From contig NZ_BMQQ01000045.1 of NCBI RefSeq assembly GCF_014648195.1, positions 1 through 37,396 on the forward strand: a stretch of 37,396 nt of DNA, read 5' to 3'. The position numbers and the translations under genes were made by a program. Below are positions 1 through 7,618 of this stretch, one piece after another (the first letter of the stretch is position 1; each line of letters starts with the position of its first letter). Source of the DNA: Streptomyces purpureus. Lineage in GTDB: Bacteria > Actinomycetota > Actinomycetes > Streptomycetales > Streptomycetaceae. Under the pieces are notes generated by a model. That model searched no databases. It was given only the letters and a program-made list of their open reading frames with translations, and was not told where the DNA came from.

Positions 1-7
1 TTCCCAT

Positions 8-77
8 GGGCCCCGGCCCGTTCCGCAGTACCCGGCCCGTACCCGGAGCACCGGCGTTTCCACGGGCCCCGGCCCGT
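8..77. repeat. GC-rich direct repeat at window edge
   Basis: A 14-base word (GGGCCCCGGCCCGT) occurs at 8-21 and again at 64-77, and related CCCGGCCCGTACCCG-type words lie between. The stretch 1-117 otherwise shows no supported gene. It lies downstream of the leftward SDR gene, so it may form part of the 3' end of that operon. I cannot see further left, so whether the repeat array continues is unknown. Confidence 0.5.
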
Positions 78-117
78 ACCCGCAGTACCGGCGCCCCGAG
101 CCACCCCCGCCCGAACC

Positions 118-873
118 TCAGAAGCTACGTCGCGCCCCGCCGTCCACCGGGATCATGACGCCCGTCAGGTAGGACGCCGCCGGGGAGAGCAGGAACGCGG
201 CCGTGTTGCCGAACTCCTCCGGGGTGCCGTAGCGGCGCAGCGGGATGCGGGACTCGTTGGCGGCGCGGGACGCGGCCGTGTCGCCGGAGAGGGCGTCGAG
301 TTCGCGGACCCGGTCCGTGTCGATGCGGGCCGGCAGCAGGCCGACCACGCGCACCCCGCGCGGGCCGAGTTCGTCGGCGAGGGACTTGGCGAAACCGGCG
401 AGCCCCGGACGCAGGGCGTTGGAGATCGTCAGCCCCGGGATCGGCTCGTGCACCGAGCCGGACAGCACGAAGCCGATCACACCGCCCTCGGTGAGCGACT
501 CGGCCGCGACGCGGGCCATCCGTACCGCGCCCAGGAACACCGACTCGAACGCCGTCTGCCACTGGTCGTCGGTGTTGTCTCCGGCGAACCCCGGAGCCGG
601 TCCGCCCACGCTCACCAGAATCCCGTCGAAACGGCCGAATTCGGTACGAGCCTTGGTGATCACGCGCTCCGCCGCCGTCGGGTCGGCGTTGTCCGCCGCG
701 ACACCGACGGCGTTCGGGCCCAGCTCCGCGGCCGCGTCGGCCACCGACTTCTCGTCCCGGCCGGTGATCACGACCTTCGCGCCGTCGGCGGTCAGCGCCT
801 GCGCCGAGGCGCGGCCCAGTCCCCGGGTGGCTCCGGTGACGACATAGACACGGTCCTTCAGTCCAAGATCCAT
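118..873 (-). CDS. SDR-family oxidoreductase with degenerate catalytic motif
   Basis: 251-residue Rossmann-fold protein of the short-chain dehydrogenase/reductase superfamily. The N-terminal nucleotide-binding loop TGATRGLG (residues 13-20) is intact, and a C-terminal VDGGARR tail is typical of FabG-like SDRs. The usual NNAG is replaced by SVGGP (about 88-92). The YxxxK active-site motif is missing: aligned with the FabG encoded at 25964, Tyr is Ser151 and Lys is Arg155 (ISNALRPG). This resembles the known BKR-like SDR subgroup that lacks the standard tetrad, so the protein may bind a nucleotide without classical reductase chemistry. The ATG follows the GH15 stop codon by 4 nt with GGCAGGA as ribosome site, so the two genes are probably translationally coupled. 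Substrate unknown. Confidence 0.88.
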   Translation of the reverse strand: MDLGLKDRVYVVTGATRGLGRASAQALTADGAKVVITGRDEKSVADAAAELGPNAVGVAADNADPTAAERVITKARTEFGRFDGILVSVGGPAPGFAGDNTDDQWQTAFESVFLGAVRMARVAAESLTEGGVIGFVLSGSVHEPIPGLTISNALRPGLAGFAKSLADELGPRGVRVVGLLPARIDTDRVRELDALSGDTAASRAANESRIPLRRYGTPEEFGNTAAFLLSPAASYLTGVMIPVDGGARRSF

Positions 874-877
874 GGAC

Positions 878-2662
878 CTATCCTGCCGTCTCGTCCCCCG
901 CCAGCGCGAGGGCCGTTCCCACCAGACCGATATGGCTGAACGCCTGCGGGAAGTTGCCCAGCTGGCGGCCCGTCACCGGCTCGTACTCCTCGGCGAGCAG
1001 CCCCACGTCGTTGCGGAGCGCGAGGAGCCGTGCGAACAGCTCCCGGGCCTCGTCCGCCCGCCCCGTGATCAGCAGCGCGTCCGCCAGCCAGAAGGTGCAG
1101 GCGAGGAACGCCCCCTCCTGGCCGGGCAGCCCGTCCACCGGCAGGCCTTCGGTGGAGTAGCGGCGGACCAGCCCGCCGTGGCCCAGCTCTTCCCGTACCG
1201 CGTCGATCGTCCCCACCACCCTCGGGTCGTCCGGCGGCAGGAACCCGACCCGGGGGATGAGCAGGGTCGCCGCGTCCAGCTCCCGTGAGCCGTAGAACTG
1301 GGTGAAGGTGTTGCGGTCGGGGTCGTACGCCTTCGCGCAGACCTCCCGGTGCACCTCCTCCCGCATCGCCCGCCAGCGGGCCGGGTCGCCCGGGAGCGAC
1401 GGATCGGCCTCCAGGGTGCGCACGGCACGGTCCGCCGCGACCCAGGCCATCACCTTGGAGTGGGTGAAGTGGCGCCGGGGACCGCGCACCTCCCACAGTC
1501 CTTCGTCCGGCTCGCGCCAGGTCGACTCCAGGAACCCCAGCAGGCTGAGCTGGAGACTCCAGGCGTGCGTCTCGGACATCAGGCCGGCCTCGCGCGCCTG
1601 GTACATCGAGTCGATGACCTCGCCGTAGACATCGAGCTGGAGCTGGTTCACGGCCGCGTTTCCGATGCGTACGGGAGCCGATCCCGCGTAGCCGCGCAGC
1701 CATGGCAGGACCGTCTCGGGCAGCCGGCGTTCCCCGGCGGGCCCGTACATGATCTGCAGGTCGGCCGGGTCGCCGGCGACCGCCCGCAGCAGCCAGTCGC
1801 GCCAGGCCCGCGCCTCGTCGGTGTAGCCGGCGGCGAGCAGCGCGTTCAGGGTCAGGGTGGAGTCGCGCAGCCAGCAGTAGCGGTAGTCCCAGTTGCGCAC
1901 GCCGCCGATCTCCTCCGGCAGGGAAGTGGTCGGTGCGGCGACGATCCCGCCGGTGGGGGCGTAGGTCAGCGCCTTCAAAGTGATCAGGGAGCGCAGCACG
2001 GCTTCCCGGTAGGGCCCTTCGTAGCGGCAGCGGCCCGCCCATTCCTTCCAGTCGGCGAGGGAGTGCTCCAGCGCTTCGTACGGGTCGAGCAGCTCGGGGC
2101 GCGGCTCGTGCGAGGGATGCCAGGTCAGGACGAACGCCACCTTCTCGCCCGGCTCGACGGTGAAGGACGAGCAGGTGGCGTTCTGCTGCCCCCAGGTCTT
2201 CACCTCCGGCTCGCTGCGCAGCCATACGGAGTCGGGGCCGGCGATCGCCACCCGCCGGCCGTCGGTGCGCCGCACCCACGGCACGATGGATCCGTAGTCG
2301 AAGCGCAGCCGGAGCACGGAGCTCATCTCCACCCGGCCGCTGACCCCCTCCACGATCCGCATGACATCGGGGGCCACGTCGCGCTGCGGCATGAAGTCGA
2401 GGACCCGCACCGTGCCGGTGCGGGTCTCCCAGAGCGACTCCAGGACGAGGGAGTCGCCGACGTAGCCGCGTCGGGTGCAGACGCCGGCGCCCTTGGGGGC
2501 GATCCGCCAGTGGCCGTTGTTCTCGTCACCGAGGAGGGCCGCGAAACAGGCGGCCGAGTCGAAGCGCGGCAGACACAGCCAGTCGATCGACCCGTCCTTG
2601 CCGACGAGCGCGGCCGTCTGCAGATCCCCGATGAGGGCGTAGTCCTCGATGCGTTGCGTCAC
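878..2662 (-). CDS. Glycoside hydrolase family 15 protein (glucoamylase/trehalase-like)
   Basis: 594-residue cytoplasmic protein with the two-part GH15 layout. An N-terminal beta-sandwich begins with IEDYALIGDLQTAALVG and GSIDWLCLPRFDS, and an (alpha/alpha)6 barrel contains VRNWDYRYCWLRDST, where WLRD is the family signature. Candidate acid and base glutamates are in PDEGLWEVRG and, near the C-terminus, LLAEEYEP. Family members hydrolyse alpha-glucosides, and actinobacterial relatives include trehalases, so trehalose or maltodextrin is the likely class of substrate; which one cannot be decided from sequence. There is no signal peptide. The start is GTG at 2660-2662, chosen because the conserved family N-terminus begins at once. 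It is the first gene of a pair with the SDR 4 nt downstream. Confidence 0.93.
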   Translation of the reverse strand: MTQRIEDYALIGDLQTAALVGKDGSIDWLCLPRFDSAACFAALLGDENNGHWRIAPKGAGVCTRRGYVGDSLVLESLWETRTGTVRVLDFMPQRDVAPDVMRIVEGVSGRVEMSSVLRLRFDYGSIVPWVRRTDGRRVAIAGPDSVWLRSEPEVKTWGQQNATCSSFTVEPGEKVAFVLTWHPSHEPRPELLDPYEALEHSLADWKEWAGRCRYEGPYREAVLRSLITLKALTYAPTGGIVAAPTTSLPEEIGGVRNWDYRYCWLRDSTLTLNALLAAGYTDEARAWRDWLLRAVAGDPADLQIMYGPAGERRLPETVLPWLRGYAGSAPVRIGNAAVNQLQLDVYGEVIDSMYQAREAGLMSETHAWSLQLSLLGFLESTWREPDEGLWEVRGPRRHFTHSKVMAWVAADRAVRTLEADPSLPGDPARWRAMREEVHREVCAKAYDPDRNTFTQFYGSRELDAATLLIPRVGFLPPDDPRVVGTIDAVREELGHGGLVRRYSTEGLPVDGLPGQEGAFLACTFWLADALLITGRADEARELFARLLALRNDVGLLAEEYEPVTGRQLGNFPQAFSHIGLVGTALALAGDETAG

Positions 2663-2708
2663 GCTCTGGCGTGTTCCCGGTCGGGGCGGGGACTAAGCAG
2701 AAGCGTTC

Positions 2709-3509
2709 TTACGGCGCGGAGGGCGCCGGTTCGGGGGCCTGCGGGGCACGCGGGGCCGCGGCTGCCTCCTCGCGGTCGCGCTTCTCACGCCGGACGAGGA
2801 TCACCCAGCCGACGGGCACGCCCGCGGCGAACAGCCACCACTGCACTGCGTACGCCATGTGCGCGCCGATGGAGTCGTGGTCGGGCTCGGGGATCAGCTC
2901 GGGTGTCTCGGCGGCCGGTTCGGGGGAGGTCTGCTCGATGTATCCGCCGAGGACCTGCCGGCCCAGTGCCTTCGCCTGCTGTCCGCTGCTGATGAGCATG
3001 ATCTGGCGGGGCGGCAGACCGCGCAGGTCCTTGATGCCGCTGGCGCTGGTGGTCTCGTCGGCCTTGAGGCGGCCGGTGACCGTGACCTCGCCGCGGGGGG
3101 CGGGCGGCACCTCCGGGAAGGCCATCTGGTTCGGGGCGGCGGGGATCCAGCCGCGGTTGACCAGGACCGCGCGGCCGTCCTTGAGGAGCAGCGGGGTCAG
3201 GACGTGCACGCCGACCTTGTCCGAGGCGGAGGTGCGGCGGCGTACGACGACCTCGTGCGCGGTGTCGAAGGTGCCGGTGGCGGTGACCCGGCGCCAGTAG
3301 TCGGCGCGGGGGACGGTGTGGCCGGGAGAGGTGAGTGCGGTGACCGGGACGGGCTCGGCCCGCAGGTTTCCGGCGATCAGCGCGTTCTGCGCGACCCGCT
3401 TCTCGTGCCGGTGGAACTGCCAGAAGCCCAGCTCGACCATCGTCGGGATGAGCACGAGGGCGATGAGGGTGAGAATCACCCACTGCCGGGACAACAGGAA
3501 GCGGTACAC
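2709..3509 (-). CDS. SURF1-family cytochrome oxidase assembly protein
   Basis: About 266 residues. SURF1 proteins sit in the cytoplasmic membrane and help assemble heme-copper cytochrome c oxidase. Seen here: an N-terminal transmembrane helix (about residues 9-26), the SURF1 hallmark LGFWQFHRHEKR just after it, a periplasmic middle domain with VLVNRGWIP and VTVTGRL (typical SURF1 blocks), and a C-terminal helix around AYAVQWWLFAAGVPVGW. A charged, Ala/Pro-rich tail follows. I place the start at GTG 3507-3509 (MYRFLLSR) rather than the upstream TTG at 3524, because a TACCGT -10 box sits 6 nt before it, which fits a leaderless transcript. It is a single gene between the GH15 pair and a GC-rich repeat. 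Confidence 0.93.
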   Translation of the reverse strand: MYRFLLSRQWVILTLIALVLIPTMVELGFWQFHRHEKRVAQNALIAGNLRAEPVPVTALTSPGHTVPRADYWRRVTATGTFDTAHEVVVRRRTSASDKVGVHVLTPLLLKDGRAVLVNRGWIPAAPNQMAFPEVPPAPRGEVTVTGRLKADETTSASGIKDLRGLPPRQIMLISSGQQAKALGRQVLGGYIEQTSPEPAAETPELIPEPDHDSIGAHMAYAVQWWLFAAGVPVGWVILVRREKRDREEAAAAPRAPQAPEPAPSAP

Positions 3510-3515
3510 CCCACG

Positions 3516-3521
3516 ACGGTA
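3516..3521 (-). promoter_or_regulatory. Putative -10 box of the SURF1 gene (leaderless)
   Basis: On the minus strand TACCGT ends 6 nt before the GTG start at 3509. This spacing places the transcription start at or next to the start codon, a configuration common in Streptomyces. I do not see a convincing -35. Confidence 0.45.
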
Positions 3522-3616
3522 CAACTCGGGTCGCGGGGTGCACGCACGGGGGTTCGGGGGATGTGGCCGGGGGCGGGGGGAAGGCCGCCGGGTGGCGACG
3601 GGGGCCGTGAGGGAGG

Positions 3617-3721
3617 GCCGGCGGGTGTCCTCGGCCCGGCGCCGTCGGGGCCGGCAGGCGTCCTCGGCCGGGCGCCGGGCGCCCGGGTGCCGGCGGGCGT
3701 CTTCGGCCTGCGCCGCCGGGT
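3617..3721. repeat. GC-rich imperfect tandem repeat (about 33-39 bp units)
   Basis: Three successive units begin with GCCGGC(G/A)GG(T/C)GTC(C/T)TCGGCC at 3617, 3650 and 3689, and a fourth partial unit starts at 3722. Units are 33, 39 and 33 bases long. They fill most of the gap between the Cys-rich small gene and SURF1, downstream of the former. On the minus strand one frame through them reads repeated (R)P(R/K)TPAG, but it has no supported start. It could be a minisatellite or a remnant of a Pro-rich tail. Confidence 0.6.
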
Positions 3722-3734
3722 GCCGGCCGATGCT

Positions 3735-3968
3735 TCAGACGTGGTCGACGATGCCCGCCTTCCCCTCCGCGCGGGCGCAGTGCCCGCCGCAGAACCACTG
3801 CCCCTCGACCTCGACGCCCTGGCCGATGATCTGGACGCGACAGTGCTCACAGATGGGCGCCATGCGGTGGATGGCGCAGGAGAAACAGTCGAAGACGTGC
3901 ACCGCGCCCTGCGCGTGCACCTCGAAGGACATGCCGTAGTCGTTTCCGCAGACCTCGCAACGTGCCAT
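3735..3968 (-). CDS. Small Cys-rich, probably zinc-binding protein
   Basis: 77 residues, function unknown. Its sequence is dominated by paired cysteines: C4xxC7, C28xxC31 followed by H34, C40xxC43, and C60 with H63 and C64. This spacing suggests two zinc knuckles or a treble-clef/LIM-like fold, and the protein ends in a short acidic and hydrophobic tail. It is likely cytoplasmic, since there is no signal peptide or membrane segment. It lies 54 nt downstream of the DEDDh exonuclease on the same strand, so it could be co-transcribed. I recognise it as a conserved hypothetical of Streptomyces type but no activity can be assigned. Protein-protein or nucleic-acid binding is possible. Confidence 0.82.
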   Translation of the reverse strand: MARCEVCGNDYGMSFEVHAQGAVHVFDCFSCAIHRMAPICEHCRVQIIGQGVEVEGQWFCGGHCARAEGKAGIVDHV

Positions 3969-4022
3969 GCGCCACAGGGTGCGATGCCCGGCGGACGAAG
4001 GACGGGCGGCACGCCCGGCCGG

Positions 4023-4988
4023 TCACCCGTCTGCCGGGGCGACGTCCCGCAGCAGCTGGGTGAAGGCGGCCTCGTCGACCACCGGCGTGCCGAACGACCT
4101 CGCCTTGAGCGTCTTGGAGGTGGCCGCGTCGGGGTCGTTGGTGACCAGCAGGCTCGTCAGGCGGGAGACGCTGGTGGCGACATGGAGACCCGCCTCGACG
4201 GCCCGGTCCTCCAGCAGCTCGCGGTCGATCGAGGTGTCACCCGAAAACGCCACCCGCATGCCCTGTTTGAGCGGTTTGTCCGCTTCGTAGCGCCCGGGGT
4301 TGGGGTACGGGCACGGGGGCCGCTTCCGCGAGGGCCGCCAGCTGTTGTGCCGGTACGACGCCTGGTACCCGATCCGGGGCGTGGCCGGGGCCGCCGCCCA
4401 CTCGGTGAGCGGCCGGCACTCCAGCAGCGGCAGCCTTACGCCCCGCTCGGCCGCCGTGTGCAGGCTCGGCCGGAACGCCTCCGCCAGCACGCGCGCGTCG
4501 TCGAGGGCGTTGTGCGCGCGCTGCTGCACGACGCCGAAGTGCGCGGCGAGCGACTCCAGCTTGTGGTTGGGCAGGGGCAGCGCCAGCTCCTTGGAAAGGG
4601 CGATCGTGCACAGCCGCTGCCGGGTCGGCGCGGTCCGCTCGGCCCTGGCGTACTCCCGGGCGATCATCGACCAGTCGAAGATGGCGTTGTGGGCGACGAG
4701 CACCCGGCCGTCGAGCCGCTCCGAGAACTCGGCGGCGATCTCCCCGAAGAGCGGGGCGTCTTCCAGTACGTCCGTGGTGAGCCCGTGGATCCACACCGGG
4801 CCCGGGTCGCGCTCCGGGTTGACCAGCGTGTACCAGTGGTCCTCGACATTGCCCTGGGCGTCGAGCCGGTAGACGGCGGCGGACACTATCCGGTCGTCGC
4901 GAGCGAGTCCGGTGGTCTCCACGTCGACGACCGCGTACCCCTGTGGGTAGGCGGCCGGCCACGTCGCTGTCGTCAGGTCGTCGAGCAT
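4023..4988 (-). CDS. DEDDh-family 3'-5' exonuclease with C-terminal BRCT domain
   Basis: About 321 residues. The N-terminal domain (about 15-185) is an RNase T/DnaQ-type exonuclease: ExoI motif VVDVETTG, ExoII VLVAHNAIFDWSM, and ExoIII with HNALDDARVLAEAF, giving the DEDDh set of acidic residues and a final His. The C-terminal part (about 230-320) contains GMRVAFSGDTSIDRELLEDRAVEAGLHVATSVSRLTSLLVTNDPDAATSK-like blocks, split here only for recognition, that match a BRCT fold as found in DNA ligase and polymerase epsilon-like proteins. Together these suggest proofreading or repair exonuclease activity with BRCT-mediated partner binding. I chose the ATG at 4986-4988 because a TATTCT box lies 8 nt upstream; GTG at 4994 is the alternative and would add two residues. 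Confidence 0.9.
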   Translation of the reverse strand: MLDDLTTATWPAAYPQGYAVVDVETTGLARDDRIVSAAVYRLDAQGNVEDHWYTLVNPERDPGPVWIHGLTTDVLEDAPLFGEIAAEFSERLDGRVLVAHNAIFDWSMIAREYARAERTAPTRQRLCTIALSKELALPLPNHKLESLAAHFGVVQQRAHNALDDARVLAEAFRPSLHTAAERGVRLPLLECRPLTEWAAAPATPRIGYQASYRHNSWRPSRKRPPCPYPNPGRYEADKPLKQGMRVAFSGDTSIDRELLEDRAVEAGLHVATSVSRLTSLLVTNDPDAATSKTLKARSFGTPVVDEAAFTQLLRDVAPADG

Positions 4989-4996
4989 GGTCACAG

Positions 4997-5002
4997 AGAA
5001 TA
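4997..5002 (-). promoter_or_regulatory. Putative -10 box of the DEDDh exonuclease gene
   Basis: TATTCT on the minus strand, 8 nt upstream of the ATG at 4988, fits a very short or absent leader. No clear -35 is visible. Confidence 0.4.
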
Positions 5003-5108
5003 CGGGCCGCCACTGACATCGACGCCCCCGGAGCCCGCCCCGGGCCCGCCGCCCGCCCCCGTGTTGACCCGGTCACCGGCCCGGCGGCGCGCGTGGTAAG
5101 GGAGTTGA

Positions 5109-5142
5109 CGCCCGGCCCGGTCGGCACCGACCGGGCCGGGCG
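5109..5142 (-). terminator. Hairpin terminator downstream of the TetR gene
   Basis: Perfect 16-bp arms at 5109-5124 and 5127-5142 with a 2-base centre (in RNA the innermost pairs would open). It lies 16 nt beyond the TetR stop codon and lacks a U-tract, as is usual for Streptomyces terminators. Confidence 0.75.
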
Positions 5143-5158
5143 CCGGGGTCAGGCCCGG

Positions 5159-5785
5159 TCAGGGAGCGTCGGCGGTGAGCAGGCCGGCCACGAGCGCCCG
5201 GGTCGACCGGGTGAAGAGCCGGTCGGCGTCGACCGGCCCGCCCAGCGAGCGGGCCAGCGCCGGGTCCTGCTCGCCCGTCTCGGCGTCCCACAGATCCTGC
5301 TCTCCCGGAGACTGCACCGGCGCCCGTTCCCGGTTGCGCTCCACCAGGACGAAGCCGACGACATGGAACTGCACCGCGCGGACGGCGTCGGCGGCGCGCG
5401 CGCCGCGCAGCCCGGCCGCGTGCACCTCGTGCACCAGCGAGCGCTGGACCGGCAGGAACATCCGCTCCGTCAGGCCGCGTTCGTGCACCATCGCGACCAG
5501 ATGCGGACGCTCGCGCAGATCCCGCCGCAGGCCCCGGGCGACCGAGACGATCCGCTCGGCGGGGGTGCGGCCGCGCGCGGCGACGACGCCCAGATCGGCG
5601 ACCGTCCGCGCCACGAGCGCGTCGAGGAGCGACTCGCGGTTGCCCACGTGCCAGTAGATCGAGGTGACGGCCGTGCCCAGCTCGGCGGCGAGCTTGCGCA
5701 TGGTGAGCGCGGCCGGACCGTGCTGCTTCACCAGCGCCGCAGCGGCCTGAAGCACCTCTTCGCGGGTGAGTGCGGCGCGTGCCAT
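5159..5785 (-). CDS. TetR/AcrR-family transcriptional regulator
   Basis: 208 residues. The N-terminal 60 residues form the TetR DNA-binding domain: LTREEVLQAAAALVKQHG, then the helix-turn-helix LTMRKLAAELGTAVTSIYWHVGNRESLLD. The C-terminal ligand-binding part is divergent, with a TetR_C-like helix around VHEVHAAGLRGARAADAVRAV. TetR proteins usually repress and are released by a small ligand. The gene is divergent from the acetoacetate-decarboxylase-like operon, and a perfect palindrome at 5844-5858 lies in the 114-bp gap, so I infer local repression of that operon and probably of itself. The ATG at 5785 has a G-rich ribosome site (GGGGGGCTGA) upstream. Confidence 0.92.
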   Translation of the reverse strand: MARAALTREEVLQAAAALVKQHGPAALTMRKLAAELGTAVTSIYWHVGNRESLLDALVARTVADLGVVAARGRTPAERIVSVARGLRRDLRERPHLVAMVHERGLTERMFLPVQRSLVHEVHAAGLRGARAADAVRAVQFHVVGFVLVERNRERAPVQSPGEQDLWDAETGEQDPALARSLGGPVDADRLFTRSTRALVAGLLTADAP

Positions 5786-5843
5786 GTGTGTCAGCCCCCC
5801 AACTCCGGTGCGTGCACGGCTCTTTACCCCTCATCGGTGCCGG

Positions 5844-5858
5844 TGTAACTGTGTTACA
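5844..5858. promoter_or_regulatory. Palindromic operator candidate for the TetR regulator
   Basis: TGTAAC-TGT-GTTACA is a perfect 6-3-6 inverted repeat in the middle of the divergent gap between the TetR gene and the decarboxylase-like gene, 41 nt upstream of the ATG at 5900. Its AT content stands out against the surrounding GC-rich DNA. Position, length and symmetry fit a TetR dimer site. Confidence 0.7.
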
Positions 5859-5899
5859 GGCCGTCGATCCCCCTCAATCCCTGAAGGGTGGTACGTCAT

Positions 5900-6727
5900 A
5901 TGGCACGTGTACGGTACGGGGCGCGCACCGAGGCCGAGATCGCCGCAGCGCGCACCGCGAGCGCCAAGCTCCCCGACATCTGGTCCACCGGTGTCGTCGC
6001 GGTCTGGGAGACCGACCCGGACGCCCTCGCGGCGGTCCTCCCGCCGCCGCTCAAGCCCACCGACCGGCCCCTGGTGCGAGCGAACATCAGCAAGGTCGAC
6101 CTGCCCGGCTATCCGCTCGGCGCCGGATCCGTCGCGGTCGCCGCCGCCCACGGCGACCAGCGGGGCTGGTATCCGCTGGTGATGCCGATGACCCACGAGC
6201 GGGCGCTGACCGGCGGCCGAGAGGTCTTCGGCGAGCCGAAGAAACTGGGCGAGGTCACCGTCGAACGCGACGGACTGACCGTACGGGCCGCGCTGGCCCG
6301 CCACGGCATCGCCTTCGTCGAGGTGCGCGGCGCGGTCTCCGGGACCCTGCCGCTGCCGGAGCCCACCGAGAAGGTCGACTTCTACTTCAAGTTCCTGCCC
6401 GGCGTGGACGGTTCCGGGTTCGACGCCGATCCGGTCCTGGTGCACTGCGTCCGTAACGAGAAGGTGCGCGCGCTCGAAAAGGTCACCGGTGACGTCGTCC
6501 TGCGTGAGTCGATGTACGACCCGGTCGCCGATCTGCCCGTACGCCGCCTCGTCGAGATCACCATCGGGGAGAAGACCACCGACCAGAAGGGCAGGGTCGT
6601 CGAGCGGGTGAGCGCCCAGGCCCTCCTGCCCTACATCCACCAGCGCTACGACGATCCCCAGCAGATCCTCGACGGACCGCCGCAGGGCAGCGTCCGTGAA
6701 GGGCACCGGACGAAGGGCGTCCGATGA
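5900..6727 (+). CDS. Acetoacetate decarboxylase family protein
   Basis: 275 residues, cytoplasmic. Matches the acetoacetate decarboxylase (ADC) superfamily: WETDPDALAAVLPPPLKP near residues 36-53, and the central GGREVFGEPKKLGEV, where the paired lysines 114-115 correspond to the Schiff-base lysine pair of ADC. The C-terminal half contains PVADLPVRRLVE, also ADC-like. True ADC decarboxylates acetoacetate to acetone; related ADC-like enzymes handle other 2- or 3-keto acids or act as hydratases or aldolases, so the substrate is open. I use ATG 5900, not GTG 5888, because AGGGTGG at 5885-5891 is a good ribosome site for the ATG. First gene of a tightly packed operon; its stop overlaps the next start (ATGA). 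Confidence 0.88.
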   Translation: MARVRYGARTEAEIAAARTASAKLPDIWSTGVVAVWETDPDALAAVLPPPLKPTDRPLVRANISKVDLPGYPLGAGSVAVAAAHGDQRGWYPLVMPMTHERALTGGREVFGEPKKLGEVTVERDGLTVRAALARHGIAFVEVRGAVSGTLPLPEPTEKVDFYFKFLPGVDGSGFDADPVLVHCVRNEKVRALEKVTGDVVLRESMYDPVADLPVRRLVEITIGEKTTDQKGRVVERVSAQALLPYIHQRYDDPQQILDGPPQGSVREGHRTKGVR

Positions 6728-7608
6728 AGCTGACCGCGGGGCAGACCGCCGTCGTCACCGGCGCGGCGAGCGGCATCGGCCGCGCCATGGCCCGTCGCTT
6801 CGCCGCCGAGGGCCTGAACGTCGTCCTCGCGGACGTCGAGGAGGGCTCCCTGCGCCAGGCCGCGGACGAGCTGGCCGGGGACGGCGCCCAGGTCCTCGCC
6901 CGTACGGTCGACGTCTCCGACCGGGACGCGGTCACGGCCCTGGCGGCCGCCGCGTACGACACCTTCGGCGCCGTGCACGTCCTGTGCAACAACGCCGGTG
7001 TCGGCTCCGGCGCCGAGGGACGGATGTGGGAACACGAGCCCAACGACTGGAAGTGGGCGTTCTCCGTCAACGTCTGGGGCGTCTTCCACGGCATCCAGGC
7101 CTTCGTCCCCCGCATGATCGCGAGCGGCGAGCCGGGCCATGTCGTCAACACCTCCTCCGGCGACGGCGGCATCGCCCCGCTGCCCACCGCCTCCGTCTAC
7201 GCCGTCACCAAGGCGGCCGTCGTCACCATGACCGAGTCGCTGTACGCGCACCTGAAGGCGGAGCACGCGCGCGTGGGGGCCTCCGTCCTCTTCCCCGGCC
7301 CGCACATGCTCCGCACCGGCCTGTGGGAGTCGCACCGCAACAGGCCGGCCCGCTACGCCAAGGAGCGGCCTCGCAGGACCCCGTACCGCAGCCTCGACCA
7401 GTGGGAGGCGGCGATGAAGGAGGCCGGGCACGAGGTCGCCTTCACCCCGGTCGAGGAGGTCGCCGAGCACGTCGTCGACGGCATCCGCGCCGACCGCTTC
7501 TGGATGCTCCCGGTGAGCGAGCACAGCGACCGCCAGATCAGGGCGCGCTCCCGGTCGATGCTGGAGCGGGCCAACCCGTCGTACCTGGAGAGCTTCATTC
7601 TCGACTGA
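6724..7608 (+). CDS. SDR-family NAD(P)-dependent oxidoreductase
   Basis: 294 residues. Classical SDR features are intact: cofactor loop TGAASGIG (residues 12-19), acidic residue D38 in VLADVEEGS, which suggests NAD(H) preference, the NNAG motif in LCNNAGVGSG, the catalytic Ser region NTSSGDGG and the active-site YAVTK. The tail after about residue 200 is longer than in FabG and resembles SDRs acting on larger substrates. It overlaps the upstream decarboxylase-like gene by 4 bp and is followed after 10 bp by an amidohydrolase, so it belongs to one polycistronic unit. It probably oxidises or reduces an intermediate of the unknown pathway. Confidence 0.92.
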   Translation: MKLTAGQTAVVTGAASGIGRAMARRFAAEGLNVVLADVEEGSLRQAADELAGDGAQVLARTVDVSDRDAVTALAAAAYDTFGAVHVLCNNAGVGSGAEGRMWEHEPNDWKWAFSVNVWGVFHGIQAFVPRMIASGEPGHVVNTSSGDGGIAPLPTASVYAVTKAAVVTMTESLYAHLKAEHARVGASVLFPGPHMLRTGLWESHRNRPARYAKERPRRTPYRSLDQWEAAMKEAGHEVAFTPVEEVAEHVVDGIRADRFWMLPVSEHSDRQIRARSRSMLERANPSYLESFILD

Positions 7609-7618
7609 GGGGGCCGTC

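Noticed and set aside
1..117. Gene at the left edge
   Set aside because: No open frame with codon-bias or family support; only a GC-rich repeat is visible.
3617..3721. CRISPR array
   Set aside because: Units are contiguous and imperfect with no unique spacers and no cas genes.
3476..4012. 178-residue leftward frame with TPAG repeats
   Set aside because: It overlaps the Cys-rich gene in another frame and begins in its upstream region without a start signal; only the repeat itself is kept.
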